A stretch of 64,000 nucleotides of DNA from CAWCKS01 sp963763485 (GTDB taxonomy: Bacteria > Pseudomonadota > Alphaproteobacteria > Rhizobiales > Xanthobacteraceae). Positions 52,601 through 62,034 of the stretch are shown piece after piece (the stretch's first letter is position 1; each line of letters starts with the position of its first letter). Position numbers and translations under genes: made by a program. Where the stretch lies: contig CAVXOW010000005.1 in the NCBI GenBank assembly GCA_963763485.1, forward strand, positions 1,491,571 through 1,555,570, written 5' to 3'. The notes beneath the pieces are model-generated. The model was not told where the DNA came from. It searched no databases and saw nothing but the letters and a program-made list of their open reading frames with translations.

Positions 52601-53290
52601 CACAACGTTGTCGCGCAAGAGATCGAGTTGCTGCCGCCCGATCCTGGCATATTTCGCGTAGACCGGTGCATCGGCCAGAAATTCCGGCGGCGTGATGTTG
52701 TGATACATCAGCACTTTTTTTGCCGGCAATGACGCGATCCATTCGCAAATGTCGTAGCCCATCGAGTGATGGACGATCAGGACGTAATCCGAGTGCAGGG
52801 GCAGGTCGCGCACCTCCAGCAACTGATCGGCCAATGCGGGGTCACGATGTTCAACGAAGATTTCGCTGTCATAGCCGAGACTGCGCAGCATTCGCTGCAT
52901 CAGCAGCATGGAATTGGTGATCGCGTCGCCTGTTGCCGAGCCGGAGTGGAATTGGTGGACCTTCAGGATCGCGCGGCTGAGCTGCCGCGCGCCCGGCCCT
53001 CTTGGCATTTCGAGTTCACGATCGCGGGCGACGGGGGGCAGTGGAGGTCGTTTGGCCAGAACCTTGTAAGCATTCTGGCGGGTATCGAACCAGCTCCAGG
53101 CACCTGGCGCGACCGTCCTGAACAGATCGTTGAAGCCAGGAATGCGTCGAAGCGCGCTCCCCAGCAGAAAGAAAGTCAGCCGCATAAAACGCTTCGGCGG
53201 GCTACCAGGGACAGCAGCCAGGTTGCGAAGCCGATCCAGCTGGGTCAGCTGCCAGGATGCCTGCAGGCGGTGAGTCTTGGATGGCGACAT
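49634..53290 (-). CDS. Large glycosyltransferase with three GT-B (GT4-like) modules
   Basis: 1218 residues. Module 1 (about 105-475) has FTVLFVGRIIGSKGQADLVD and HEGFGVPLVEAMAHGVPVIAW. Module 2 (about 490-840) has HTFLHVSSCFPRKGVDVLLT and RGEGFNIPAAEAMAAGLPLVV. Module 3 (about 850-1218) starts LRISWVSTWDVECGIAEYSN and has CYGFFLPGKGIDRLIEAA, with a degenerate EESMESSSAALRSAMASG. Three donor-binding sites in one chain suggest an enzyme that adds two or three sugars in order, or a processive polymerase. Most family members have one module, a few have two. Confidence 0.87.
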   Translation of the reverse strand: MSPSKTHRLQASWQLTQLDRLRNLAAVPGSPPKRFMRLTFFLLGSALRRIPGFNDLFRTVAPGAWSWFDTRQNAYKVLAKRPPLPPVARDRELEMPRGPGARQLSRAILKVHQFHSGSATGDAITNSMLLMQRMLRSLGYDSEIFVEHRDPALADQLLEVRDLPLHSDYVLIVHHSMGYDICEWIASLPAKKVLMYHNITPPEFLADAPVYAKYARIGRQQLDLLRDNVVTALADSEYNAIELRERGYKAAVACPFLFDVDELLKQAGSRPERATETPFTVLFVGRIIGSKGQADLVDAFVEFRKQWSREARLVLVGRINSSDDAYLQEIKRRISTHSLGDSVVLTGAVSDDELRRWYAQADAYVSLSLHEGFGVPLVEAMAHGVPVIAWPAGAVPYTLGGAARLLADRSPSTVAAAISDIASSPERSAAQVAEQYRVLDRFRISNALPHLVDALLKAGAAPPPSRQHRAALADGLYLAVEGHTVGSYSLASVNRTLALAVERYCPGHVRLISADGAEPTETTTPDPVDALLARSSPPAGPEIVISQHYPVRAPQDRGDCTLAMVFWEESLLPSQTVTVLNRDFDGVLAPSASTAKALVNSGVSIPVRTVGFAPDLRGFAQLRSADAMPQRPHTFLHVSSCFPRKGVDVLLTAFARAFRNTDPVRLVIKGFPNIHNDVPDQIARLKASDPAVAEITMINEDIDDDAMQQLFARADAMVLPTRGEGFNIPAAEAMAAGLPLVVTGFGGHVDFCTADEARLIDFSFASSTTHLQSPGSLWVEPDLDDLTAALREVFDDLNGKGSGGTRIRSKRAKTIVCQRLDPRQWVDRVRGAAIDMMLDRPRALRISWVSTWDVECGIAEYSNFLLESIIDDYSAGSGELTILCDDRTPASAPGARPRVRPCWDGRDTDAGELARAISVSDPGVLVIQHQPGLISWQRLVGLLTDHRVRNRAIVVTLHAAQRLSDLDPAERASIIDALRNVARILVHRVADVNFFKGLGLVSNVTLFPQGAPDYAGATPVRSLTPQQAPVVGCYGFFLPGKGIDRLIEAAARLRQAWPKLRLRLINAEYSDASLREVSRCQELARQLGVADAVEWDTTFHPHEESLRRLRRCDLIVLPYEESMESSSAALRSAMASGVPVAVTPVSIFDEAAEAIHRFARNDVQAIASGIDSLLRDERLRSHLQGRAEQWLAERSWHEVSRRLFGMLQGLDHRHRHGN

Positions 53291-53309
53291 GGCAGCGGCC
53301 AGTTATCCG

Positions 53310-54731
53310 TCACGCCAGGCGGTTATAGGCGTCCTCGAGGCGGATGATATCATCCTCGCCGAGATAGACGCCGACCTGAACCTCAATCAGTTCGAGCGGG
53401 ATGAGGCCGGGATTGGCGAGGCGGTGCACAGTGCCGATCGGGATGTAGGTCGATTCATTCTCGTGCAGGATGCGCGTTTCGTCATTGACGGTGATCTCGC
53501 CCGTGCCCTTGACGACGATCCAGTGCTCCGAGCGGTGATAGTGTTTTTGCAGCGAGAAGCGCTGGCCCGGATTGATGACGATGCGGTTGACGCGATGCAG
53601 TTCGCCGAGGCTGATCGTGACGTAGTGCCCCCATGGGCGGTGGACACGCCGGTGCTCGGTCGCTTCCAGGCGTCCCGCGGCTTTCAGGTTTTCGACCAGC
53701 GTCTTGATCTCGCCGGTGACGCCGCGCGGCGCGACCAGCACCGCATCGGCCGATGCTACCACCAGGATATCGTTCAGCCCGATGACCGTGGTCAGGATCG
53801 ATTCGTCGCTCTGCACGATCGTGTTCTTGACGTCGAGCACCTGGCAGGGGCCGGCAAGCGCATTGCCGTTGTCGTCGCGAGCGGCATTTTCCCAGATCGC
53901 GTCCCAGCTGCCGAGATCGGACCAGCCCATGTCGACCGGCACCACGGCGCTGCATTTGGTCTTTTCCATCACCGCGTAGTCGATCGAGATTTTTGGCGAG
54001 GCGCTGAATGCCTTCTCCGCAAGTCTCAGGAAGTCGAGATCCCGGATTGCACCTTCGACTGCGCTTGATGCGGCACTCCAGATCGCGGGCTGAAAGCTCT
54101 CAAACTCGCCCTTCATCACGCGCGCCTGGAACAGGAAGTTGCCGCTGTTCCAGAGATAGCCCTGCGCGACATAAGTCTCCGCACGAGCGGCGTCGGGCTT
54201 TTCCGCAAACATGTCGAGCTTGCGCACCGTCCCGTCGGCGAGCGGCTGGCCGGGCTTCAGATAGCCATAGTCGGTTGCCGGCTCGGTCGGGATCACGCCG
54301 AAGGTCACGATGTGTCCGCTCTCGGCGCCGGGCAGTGCCGCGCGACAGGCGTCGTAAAACGCGTCGACCTTCTCGATGGCGTGATCGGCGGCGAGAATGA
54401 GTACGACGGCATCCGGCGAACGCTTCAGGCCGAGCACGGTCGCAACCGCGACCGCCGGCGCGGAATCCCGGCGCACCGGCTCGAGTACGATATCGGCCTC
54501 GACGCCGGCCTGGCGCAGCTGATCGGCAACGATGAAACGGAAATCAGCGCTGGTGATGACAATCGGCTTCTCGAACAGATCATCCCTGGCAATGCGCAGC
54601 GCGGTCTCCTGGAACGTCGAGCGCTTGGCAAACAGCGGAATGAACTGTTTCGGCATGCTCTCGCGAGATGCCGGCCACAGCCGGGTGCCGGCGCCGCCGC
54701 ACATGATCACGGGAATGATTTTCGACGGCAT
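53310..54731 (-). CDS. manC: Mannose-1-phosphate guanylyltransferase / mannose-6-phosphate isomerase (bifunctional)
   Basis: 473 residues from ATG 54731. The nucleotidyltransferase domain has VIMCGGAGTRLWPASRESMPKQF, and DNGNALAGPCQVLDV; FAEKPDAA is the GMP-binding FAEKP. The C-terminal cupin, VHRPWGHYVTISLGE to LQKHYHRSEHWIVVKG, is the type II isomerase with the metal histidines. It makes GDP-mannose, the substrate of Gmd, so it belongs to the same 6-deoxyhexose branch. It is the first gene of the minus-strand polysaccharide series after nadE. Confidence 0.95.
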   Translation of the reverse strand: MPSKIIPVIMCGGAGTRLWPASRESMPKQFIPLFAKRSTFQETALRIARDDLFEKPIVITSADFRFIVADQLRQAGVEADIVLEPVRRDSAPAVAVATVLGLKRSPDAVVLILAADHAIEKVDAFYDACRAALPGAESGHIVTFGVIPTEPATDYGYLKPGQPLADGTVRKLDMFAEKPDAARAETYVAQGYLWNSGNFLFQARVMKGEFESFQPAIWSAASSAVEGAIRDLDFLRLAEKAFSASPKISIDYAVMEKTKCSAVVPVDMGWSDLGSWDAIWENAARDDNGNALAGPCQVLDVKNTIVQSDESILTTVIGLNDILVVASADAVLVAPRGVTGEIKTLVENLKAAGRLEATEHRRVHRPWGHYVTISLGELHRVNRIVINPGQRFSLQKHYHRSEHWIVVKGTGEITVNDETRILHENESTYIPIGTVHRLANPGLIPLELIEVQVGVYLGEDDIIRLEDAYNRLA

Positions 54732-54852
54732 GCAATGTCCTGAAGGGCCCACCTTTTCGGGCGTTCACTAGCAGCTTTCGCAAGGCGATGCGAACACCCG
54801 AACGGGGGAATGCCGGGCAAAAAATTACGGCAGGGCTCGAGGGCCGGAGTCC

Positions 54853-56905
54853 TCAAGGATTATCGGGAACGCCGGCGTCGAGCTCCGCGATCCAGACGTC
54901 GGCGGCGGAATCGCTTGGCGCGCGCCAGTCGCCGCGCGGCGACAACGATCCGCCGGAGGCGACCTTCGGTCCGTTCGGGACCGCCGAGCGCTTGAACTGG
55001 CTAATCTGAAAGAAACGAAAGAGGAACAGCCGCAGCCAACGCTTGATGGTGGCGAGGTCATAGGCCTGCTTGACGCTCTCGGGCATGCCTGACGGCCAGT
55101 GGCCCGCCGCGGAGTCGCGCCAGGCGTTCCAGGCGAGGTACGCGACTTTGCTGGGCGCGAGCCCATAGCGGGTCAGGTAGAACAGGTTGAAGTCCTGCAG
55201 CGGGTAGGGACCTACCACCTGCTCGGTGCTCTGCGCCGGCTTGTCGCCGTCGCCGGGGACCAGTTCCGGCGAGATTTCGGTCGAGAGCACCGAGCGCAAC
55301 GTCTCCGAGGCGGCGCGGCCGAATTCCTCGCGATCGGCGACCCAGCGGATCAAATGCTGGATCAGCGTCTTCGGCACCGAGGAGTTGACGTTGTAGTGCG
55401 ACATCTGATCGCCGACGCCATAGGTGCACCAGCCGAGCGCGAGCTCGGAGAGATCGCCGGTGCCCATCACGATGGCGTTGTGGAAATTGGCGAGGCGGAA
55501 CAGCAGCGAAGTGCGGGCGCCGGCCTGCACGTTCTCGAACGTCACGTCGTAGACCGGTTTGCCTTGTGCATTCGGGTGGCCGATGTCGAGCAGCATCTGG
55601 CGCGAGGCGACTGTGATGTCGACCTCCTCGGCGCTCACGCCGAACGCCTCCATCAACGCATGGGCGTTGGTCTTGGTGAGCTTCGACGTCGCAAAGCCAG
55701 GCAGCGTGTAGCAAAGAATGTTCTTGCGCGGCAGGCCGAGCCGGTCGAACGCGCGGGCCGCGACGATCAGAGCGTGCGTGGAGTCGAGGCCGCCGGAGAT
55801 GCCGAGCACGACCTTGTTGACGCCGGTGGCGCGCAACCGCGTCATCAGGCCGTGGACCTGGATGTTGAACGCCTCGTAGCAGCTTTCGTCGAGCAGCTTT
55901 GGATCATCCGGCACGAACGGAAAACGGTTGACCGTCCGCTGCAGGGCGATGCGGACGTCGAGCGACGGCTTCAGCTCGAACGAAACGGTGCGGAACTTTG
56001 CGCCGCGGTCGGCGTGATTGTCGGCGCAGTCGCCCCATGAGCCGACGCGCATGCGCTCCTGTTTCAGCCGCTCGAGATCGAGATCAGCGGTGATGATCTG
56101 GGCGTCTTGCGGAAAGCGCTCGGCCTCGGCGAGCGTCTCGCCGAGCTCGAACACCGCGGCCTGGCCGTCCCAGGCGAGATCGGTCGTGGATTCGCCGGGG
56201 CCGGCTGCGGAATAAAGATACGCCGAGATGCAGCGCGCCGATTGCGAGCGGCACAACAGGCGGCGGGCTTCGGCCTTGCCGACCGTGATGTTGGAGGCCG
56301 ACAGGTTGACCAGTACGGTGGCGCCAGCCATCGCGCCAAACGTCGAGGGCGGCGCCGGCGTCCAGACATCCTCACAAATCTCGACGTGAATGACGAGATC
56401 GGGCGTGTCGGTCGCGATGAACAGCAGGTCGCCGCCGAACGGCACTTCGCTGTCGCCGAAAGTGACGCTGCGCACGTCCTGCGGCCAGCCGGCGGCGAAG
56501 TAGCGCTTCTCGTAGAACTCGCGATAGTTCGGCAGATACGCCTTCGGCACGATGCCGAGCAGCTTGCCGCGATGAATGACGAACGCGCAGTTGAACAGGC
56601 GGCCTTGCAGCGGGAAACGGCGCGCCGATGATCAGGACCGGCATCAGTGCACGGCTGGCCTCAATGATGCGCGTGATCTGCGCGGCCGTGCCTTGCAGCA
56701 GCGCCTGCTGGAAGAACAGGTCGTCATTGGTGTAGGCGGAGATGCCGAGCTCCGGAAACAGCGCAACCGCGCTCTGCTGGGCGTGCGCCATCTCAGCCAG
56801 ACGGAGCGTCTCGGTGCCGTTGGTTTGTGGATCGGCAACGCGAACTTTTGGAATGCAGACCGCCACCCGGGCAAAGCCGTGACGGTAGATATTTTCGAAC
56901 ATCAT
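54853..56905 (-). pseudogene. nadE: Glutamine-dependent NAD+ synthetase, frameshifted near residue 98
   Basis: The N-terminal 98 residues (MFENIYRHGFARVAVCIPKV to RALMPVLIIGAPFP) are in one frame and the remaining 580 (LQGRLFNCAFVIHRGKLLGI..VPKAYLPNYREFYEKRYFAAG to the C-terminus) in another. The cause is one extra base in the GGG at 56612-56614 (plus strand; the run reads ccc on the gene strand). Restored, the product has about 680 residues: the nitrilase-type glutaminase domain with catalytic Glu/Lys/Cys (ICEDVWTP) and the synthetase domain (VLGISGGLDSTHALIVAARA). It makes NAD from deamido-NAD. Because NadE is essential in most bacteria, this is likely to be a sequencing error. Confidence 0.88.
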
Positions 56906-57051
56906 GCCTTCCGCCTGAAACGGTCGATGCCTCGACCACCGGTGACGCGCAAGACCCTGATTTGCAACAGCTTCCAACGCATTTTGCGAGGGTTTTTTGC
57001 TAACGGTAGAGGTATAAAAATACCTTACTCATCGGTCGTCTCACTAGGATG

Positions 57052-57663
57052 CTAGTCCTCATCCATCCAGGGCGGTTTCCGAAAGCCGAGCCTGGCGCAG
57101 ATCGCAAGCACCCGTGGGTTGACCGCGGCGAGATAGAGCAGCCCGAGCTGGGTCGGTACCCCAAGCTGACCTGTCGATGCGAGGCCTTGAACGTCCTTGC
57201 CGGACACAAGCAGCGGCTCGACCTCGGGCTCGAGCTGCTTCAGCGCGCCGCACACCAGCGCGAAGAAGCCGTAGCAGCGATTGGTCAGGCGTCCGACGTC
57301 GGCGAAGCAGTCGATCAGGGGCACCAGTTCGACAACCTGGAGCCCGGTTTCCTCCTCGACCTCACGGCGCGCCGACAGTGCGGGGTCATCGTTGCCATCA
57401 CGCAAGCCGCCGGGCAATTCCACCGTGGTGACTTCCAGGATCGGGCGGAACTGCCGCACCAGCACGAGCTGTCCGGAGTCGTGCAGACACAGCACCTGGA
57501 CGTAGTCGGCCTGCTTGATGGCATGAAATGTCTGCTCGGCGCCATCGGCGGCGCGTGTCGTCACCGTCTCGAGGCTGACCCAGGGGGAGAGCAGGGTGGT
57601 CTGACGGCTAACGACCTGTGGTGGACGAAAGCGCCCGTCGTTATTCAAGAAAAATTGTCCCAT
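57052..57663 (-). CDS. Nudix hydrolase (ADP-ribose pyrophosphatase-like)
   Basis: 203 residues. The Nudix box is GGLRDGNDDPALSARREVEEETGL, with Asp at the position that is usually the first Glu, but the REVEEETG core intact. It resembles NUDT5/NUDT14-like NDP-sugar hydrolases (the ELPGGLRDG segment fits NUDIX family ADP-sugar pyrophosphatases). Possibly cleaves ADP-ribose or a nucleotide sugar. It lies between nadE and an SGNH-like gene on the same strand, so ADP-ribose and NAD recycling is a plausible link. Confidence 0.87.
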   Translation of the reverse strand: MGQFFLNNDGRFRPPQVVSRQTTLLSPWVSLETVTTRAADGAEQTFHAIKQADYVQVLCLHDSGQLVLVRQFRPILEVTTVELPGGLRDGNDDPALSARREVEEETGLQVVELVPLIDCFADVGRLTNRCYGFFALVCGALKQLEPEVEPLLVSGKDVQGLASTGQLGVPTQLGLLYLAAVNPRVLAICARLGFRKPPWMDED

Positions 57664-57708
57664 GGTCTGCGCAAACGATCTCCATGACGATTTGCACGAA
57701 GTCGTCCA

Positions 57709-59439
57709 TCATTGCTTCGCAGCCGACGGGATGAACTCCACGGCGGTGATGCTGACTTGCCCGCCGAAATCGGCCGCAGTGGTCTGGACCACGATATGGT
57801 TGGTGTCGTCGGCATGGACGAACACCTGCTGTGCCGCCTCGGCAGCCGACATTTGCGCTCGTTCGAGCACCTTGCTGCGATCCGGTGACAACACGCCGAT
57901 CGCGGCGCTGCCGCCGACCACGGTGGCCGTGATCGCGACCATGCCATTCTTGACGTCGTCCTTCGCTTCGGTTGCGAAATCAGGCCGTAGTTCGGCGGCA
58001 TCGGCCCAAGCAATGCCGGGCAGGTGCACGTTGACGTCGCCGTTCGCCTGTTGAGTTACCTTGGCGTCGTTCAATGAGCTGGCAGTGAACTTCAGGGCCC
58101 TCCAGCTGCCGCGGTTGGCGATATCGCGGCGATGGAAGCAATCCGGCTCATAAGTCGGCACCGCCTTCTGCTTGAAGTGCCATTGCTGTGCCAGCACCTC
58201 CGCCATCCGCTCGGCCATCAGCACATAGCCCAAGCTCTCCTGGCAGCGGTCGTTCCAGCCGGTGTGGCCGCCGTCGACATAAAGCGACTCGCTCTCGTTC
58301 TTGAACACGTCGCCAAGATCGTAGACGCCGATGCCTTCGGCATTCAGGCTCAATAGCGACGACTTCATGTGTCTCCACTTGTCGGTATAATCGAGTGGGC
58401 CGACCGCCGCGCGCTCGTCACTGGTCAGGACCTTGTCGATTGCGGGAAGCGGCTGCAGGAAGTACGCCTCCTTGACCCCAAACTCGTTGGCCATCGCGTG
58501 CATCGCGCGCAGGTATTTCTGGTCGCGCCGGATCGCGTCGTCGAGATATTGCGCGTCGGTCCAGTCCTTCGGGCCCGCAAAGATGCCCTGCACCGTTGTG
58601 CGCCACTGCGATTTGAGCGCCGGGTCGGGTTCGGTGAGGAGGTTCAGTCGATCTGCAACAATGAACGCCAGGCTGGAATAGGAAAACGGCGGGGTCGTTC
58701 GGATCTTCGTGATGATCCGCGATAGCGCCCATTGCGCGACGACGTCCGAGAACGAGGCGGTCGCCAGCGGATTCACCTCCGAAAAGTGCAGGAACGGGTA
58801 TTCGAACAACTCACCATTAGAATGTCGCGCCTGCGTCAGCTCATTGGCGCCGTCGAGCGTGACCACCGCGTCGAGGATATTGGCATACAGCATGAACATG
58901 ATCGCCTGCTGCGGCTGCTTCCAGCCGCCGGCGCTGCCTTGCAGAACGAGAAACGGCTTGCCGTCCGGGCTCTCCCAGCGCTCGTTCAGCGCGCGCTCGA
59001 GATACGGCGGATGCAGGCCGCCACCGACGAACTGCTGGTTGCCGCCGCCGACATAGGTCGCGACCGAACCGCCGGTCAGCATGATCACGAAGTGATCGCT
59101 GATCTTCTGCGCCGGAAAATCGTGCCGCTGCGTACCGATATTGTTGATCGATTTGGGATAACCACACGGTGGGTTGCCGTGATAGACCCAGCCCAGATAG
59201 GGATGCGGGAACAACGTATCGACGTGCTTGCAGTAATATGTATCGGTCGGGCGGTCGATCGTGCCCTGGAACCAGGGATGATCCGCGTTCTCGAAGCGTT
59301 GATGAGCGGAGCTATACTTGCCATCGCGAAGGGTCAGATACGCAGTGGCCGCGGCTTCTGCGAGCGCGATCGTTAGAACAACGCTAAGGCCGGTCGCGAA
59401 TGTCCCGAATACGAAATTCTTGAGGCGTTGGCCGGCCAT
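57709..59439 (-). CDS. SGNH-hydrolase-like envelope protein with one N-terminal membrane helix
   Basis: 576 residues from ATG 59439. An N-terminal hydrophobic helix (FVFGTFATGLSVVLTIALAEAAATAYL) anchors or exports the protein. The SGNH blocks are IMLTGGSVATYVGG (block I, with the catalytic Ser in GGS), GANELTQ (block III, Gly and Asn) and VDGGHTGWNDRC (block V, Asp and His). The final 150 residues are a separate, beta-rich region. SGNH proteins deacetylate or acylate surface sugars, which fits the polysaccharide locus nearby. The N-terminal region and end are not typical of any one family I know. Confidence 0.72.
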   Translation of the reverse strand: MAGQRLKNFVFGTFATGLSVVLTIALAEAAATAYLTLRDGKYSSAHQRFENADHPWFQGTIDRPTDTYYCKHVDTLFPHPYLGWVYHGNPPCGYPKSINNIGTQRHDFPAQKISDHFVIMLTGGSVATYVGGGNQQFVGGGLHPPYLERALNERWESPDGKPFLVLQGSAGGWKQPQQAIMFMLYANILDAVVTLDGANELTQARHSNGELFEYPFLHFSEVNPLATASFSDVVAQWALSRIITKIRTTPPFSYSSLAFIVADRLNLLTEPDPALKSQWRTTVQGIFAGPKDWTDAQYLDDAIRRDQKYLRAMHAMANEFGVKEAYFLQPLPAIDKVLTSDERAAVGPLDYTDKWRHMKSSLLSLNAEGIGVYDLGDVFKNESESLYVDGGHTGWNDRCQESLGYVLMAERMAEVLAQQWHFKQKAVPTYEPDCFHRRDIANRGSWRALKFTASSLNDAKVTQQANGDVNVHLPGIAWADAAELRPDFATEAKDDVKNGMVAITATVVGGSAAIGVLSPDRSKVLERAQMSAAEAAQQVFVHADDTNHIVVQTTAADFGGQVSITAVEFIPSAAKQ

Positions 59440-59591
59440 CGAGTCCCCGTCTGGCGTTTCTGCGCACCACTTGGTCGCTTGCGAGTTTAGGGCGTGCGCG
59501 ACCTCTCCGCAATCGGCGCGCGGACCGTTGAAGTTGAGCCACCCGGTTGGTAAGCGTCTTGACCGAGAGCTCGACCGGAGGACTAGCCCAG

Positions 59592-61900
59592 GTGTCAAAG
59601 GATCTGCAAGATCAGAGCGCGATTTCGAAGGGCGTGTTTGCGATACTCTCCGTTCTGTTTTTTCTCTCCGGATTTAGTGCGCTGGTTTATCAAACCACTT
59701 GGCAGCGGTTGCTCGGTCTCTTCAGCGGCTCGGACTCATTGTCGGTGACCCTCGTTGTCGGCGCGTTCCTGCTGGGTCTCGGGGTGGGTAGCCTGGTGGC
59801 GACCAGCATCGCCGATCGCCAGTCCCATCGCGGCGCGATCCTGGCTTTCGCATTTTGCGAGCTCGCGATTGCCGTGTTCGCGATCGTGAGCAAGAGCTTT
59901 TTCTACGATCTGCTCTTTGTCCGGATGGTGGCGCTGAGCGGCAGCCGTCTGTTCGTATTCGTGATGGCTTTTGCGGGCCTCCTGATTCCCACGACATTCA
60001 TGGGCCTCTCCCTGCCATTCCTCGCGAAGGGATTGGTGAGGGATCTTCAAACCGCTGCAAAGAGCATCGGCTGGCTCTACGCCTTCAACACGCTCGGTGC
60101 AGGGGTAGGAGCCTTCGTCGCGGGCTGCTTCCTGATCGGCACGGTGGGCTATGAGACCACGATCTATGCGGCGGCGCTTTTCAACGCGTCGATCGGCATC
60201 ATCAGCCTTCTACTGGCCCGGCGCATGCCCTCGTTGCCACCATCGGAACAAAGCTCCGCTGCCGCGACGACGCAGGATCAAACCCGCGCCATCCTCGTGA
60301 AATGGTCAGCCCTGGTGTTCGCCTCAGGCTTCATCTTCATTTCTCTGGAGATCATCTGGTTTCGCGTCGTTTCAATCATGTTGACGAATACGGCGTACAG
60401 CTTTGCTCTCGTGCTGGGTTGCCTGCTGATCGGTGATGCGCTGGGCATCTTTGCCGGCGTGCTTTATGTCGATCGTGTACGCAACACCCGCCGCGCCTTC
60501 CTGTGGCTACAAGCCGGATCCGTGGTCTATGCATTGGCGGCGTTATGGGGGGCTGCATTTATCCTGAGCTGGCCGCCGGGAACGGAGTTTATCCGTTCCG
60601 CCGTCTACGTTTTCTTCGATGCGTTTTGGGGGCCGCAGCCGCTGACCATATGGGACGTCAGCGTTGTCGTCGGGCTCGTCACGTCTGTGGTGTTTCCGGC
60701 AGCCTTCCTGGTTGGCCTGTCCGTGCCAATCGCGCAGAAGGCCATCCAGAACGATCTGGCCACGATCGGCCGCAACGTGGCGATCGTCCAGGTCGCCAAC
60801 ATCGCGGGTAATGCCTTTGGCAGCTTTGCGACCGGCTTGCTGCTGCTGCACTGGCTTGGAACGCCGGGTTCGCTTCGGTTTCTGGGTGTCCTTGGCATCG
60901 CCTTCGGTGTGGCCGCTCTGGTTGAGCAACTGCGCGCCGGGCAACGGGGCGTTTCCGTCTATGGCGGGACAATCGTGGTCGCTTGCCTGGTACTGGCGGT
61001 ATTTGGCTTCCCGCCCGGCGATCGGTTTTGGGGGCGCGTGATTTTGGACAACCTGCGCAATCCGCGCATCCTGCGGGAAGACCGGACCGGCCTCGCGCTG
61101 TTCGAATATTCTCGCAATGGCAACGGGGGAACGTTATTCCTCGGCGGAAAGGTGCAGAGCAAGGTCCCATTCAACGCAGGCCACCAGGTCATCGGCGTGC
61201 TCGGTTTGCTTGTTCATCCCGACCCGAAGTCGGTGATGATCGTGGGATTGGGATCCGGCGGGACGGCATACGCGGCCGGCGCGAGTCCGCGGTCAAACGC
61301 GTCAAGGTCGTCGAAATTCTTGCGCCGGTCTATGGCGTGATGCAGGAGTTCGCGGCGCGGGGCGGGGGGCTCGAAGTCGGCAGGCCATTTAATGATCCGC
61401 AATTCGAGCGCGTCGTCGGCGATGCCAGACACGTGCTCTTCACCGACCCCGAACAATTCGACGTCATCGAGCAGGACCCGTTGTCGCCGCATAACTCCTA
61501 CAGCGGGTTGCTCTACTCCCGCGAATATTTCGAGCAGATCCGCTCGCGGTTAAAGCCGGGCGGACTTTGCGTCGAGTGGACGCCGATGCCCCGGATCGCC
61601 AACGCGTTTCGCGCGGTTTTCCCCTATGTGGTGCAGATTGGGACCCACATGATCGGCAGCTCGCAGCCGATTCCATTCGATCGGGATGCCGCGCTTCAAC
61701 GCCTGCAGAGCCCGGAAGTCCGAAGCTATCTCGAGGCCAGCGGGCGCAAGCTCGACGAGATCGTCGCGGAACTGCATTTCGATATGGTCAAGCTGTGGAC
61801 CCCCGATGACCCGCCCCCGCGGGATATCGACTACGATCTGTTTCCAAAGGACGAATTCTACCTCAACCGGGTGAAGTTTGACTTGCGTCAGGTCTATTAA
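59592..61900 (+). pseudogene. Multi-spanning membrane protein fused to spermidine-synthase-like domain, frameshifted at about 61282
   Basis: GTG start at 59592 with GGAGG 10 bases upstream. The N-terminal 480 residues have about 12 helices (FLSGFSALVYQTTWQRLLGLF and others). The second part has the aminopropyltransferase-like SAM/AdoMet fold: VMIVGLGSGGTAYAAG, VKVVEILAPVYGVM, FDVIEQDPLSPHNSYSGLLYSREYF and LKPGGLCVEWTPMPR. The frame changes from 3 to 2 by loss of one base near 61282, between AAGA and SAVKRVKVVE. Restored length is about 769 residues, the size of fused spermidine-synthase-like transporters common in Bradyrhizobium. Substrate unknown. Confidence 0.82.
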
Positions 61901-62034
61901 GTCTGGCTCATGACGTGAGCGATTGAGTAAGCGTACTGCTTTCGCCCTCCGGGGTTGGTCGCAATCGATCAACTCGCGCCGCCCTCTCGTCGTCACCGAT
62001 AAAGGTTGTCGCGCTTCGAAACCACTGCTGACGC

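Noticed and set aside
50981..52732. A 583-codon plus-strand open frame inside the three-module glycosyltransferase
   Set aside because: Antisense shadow of a clearly coding gene; no conserved motif.
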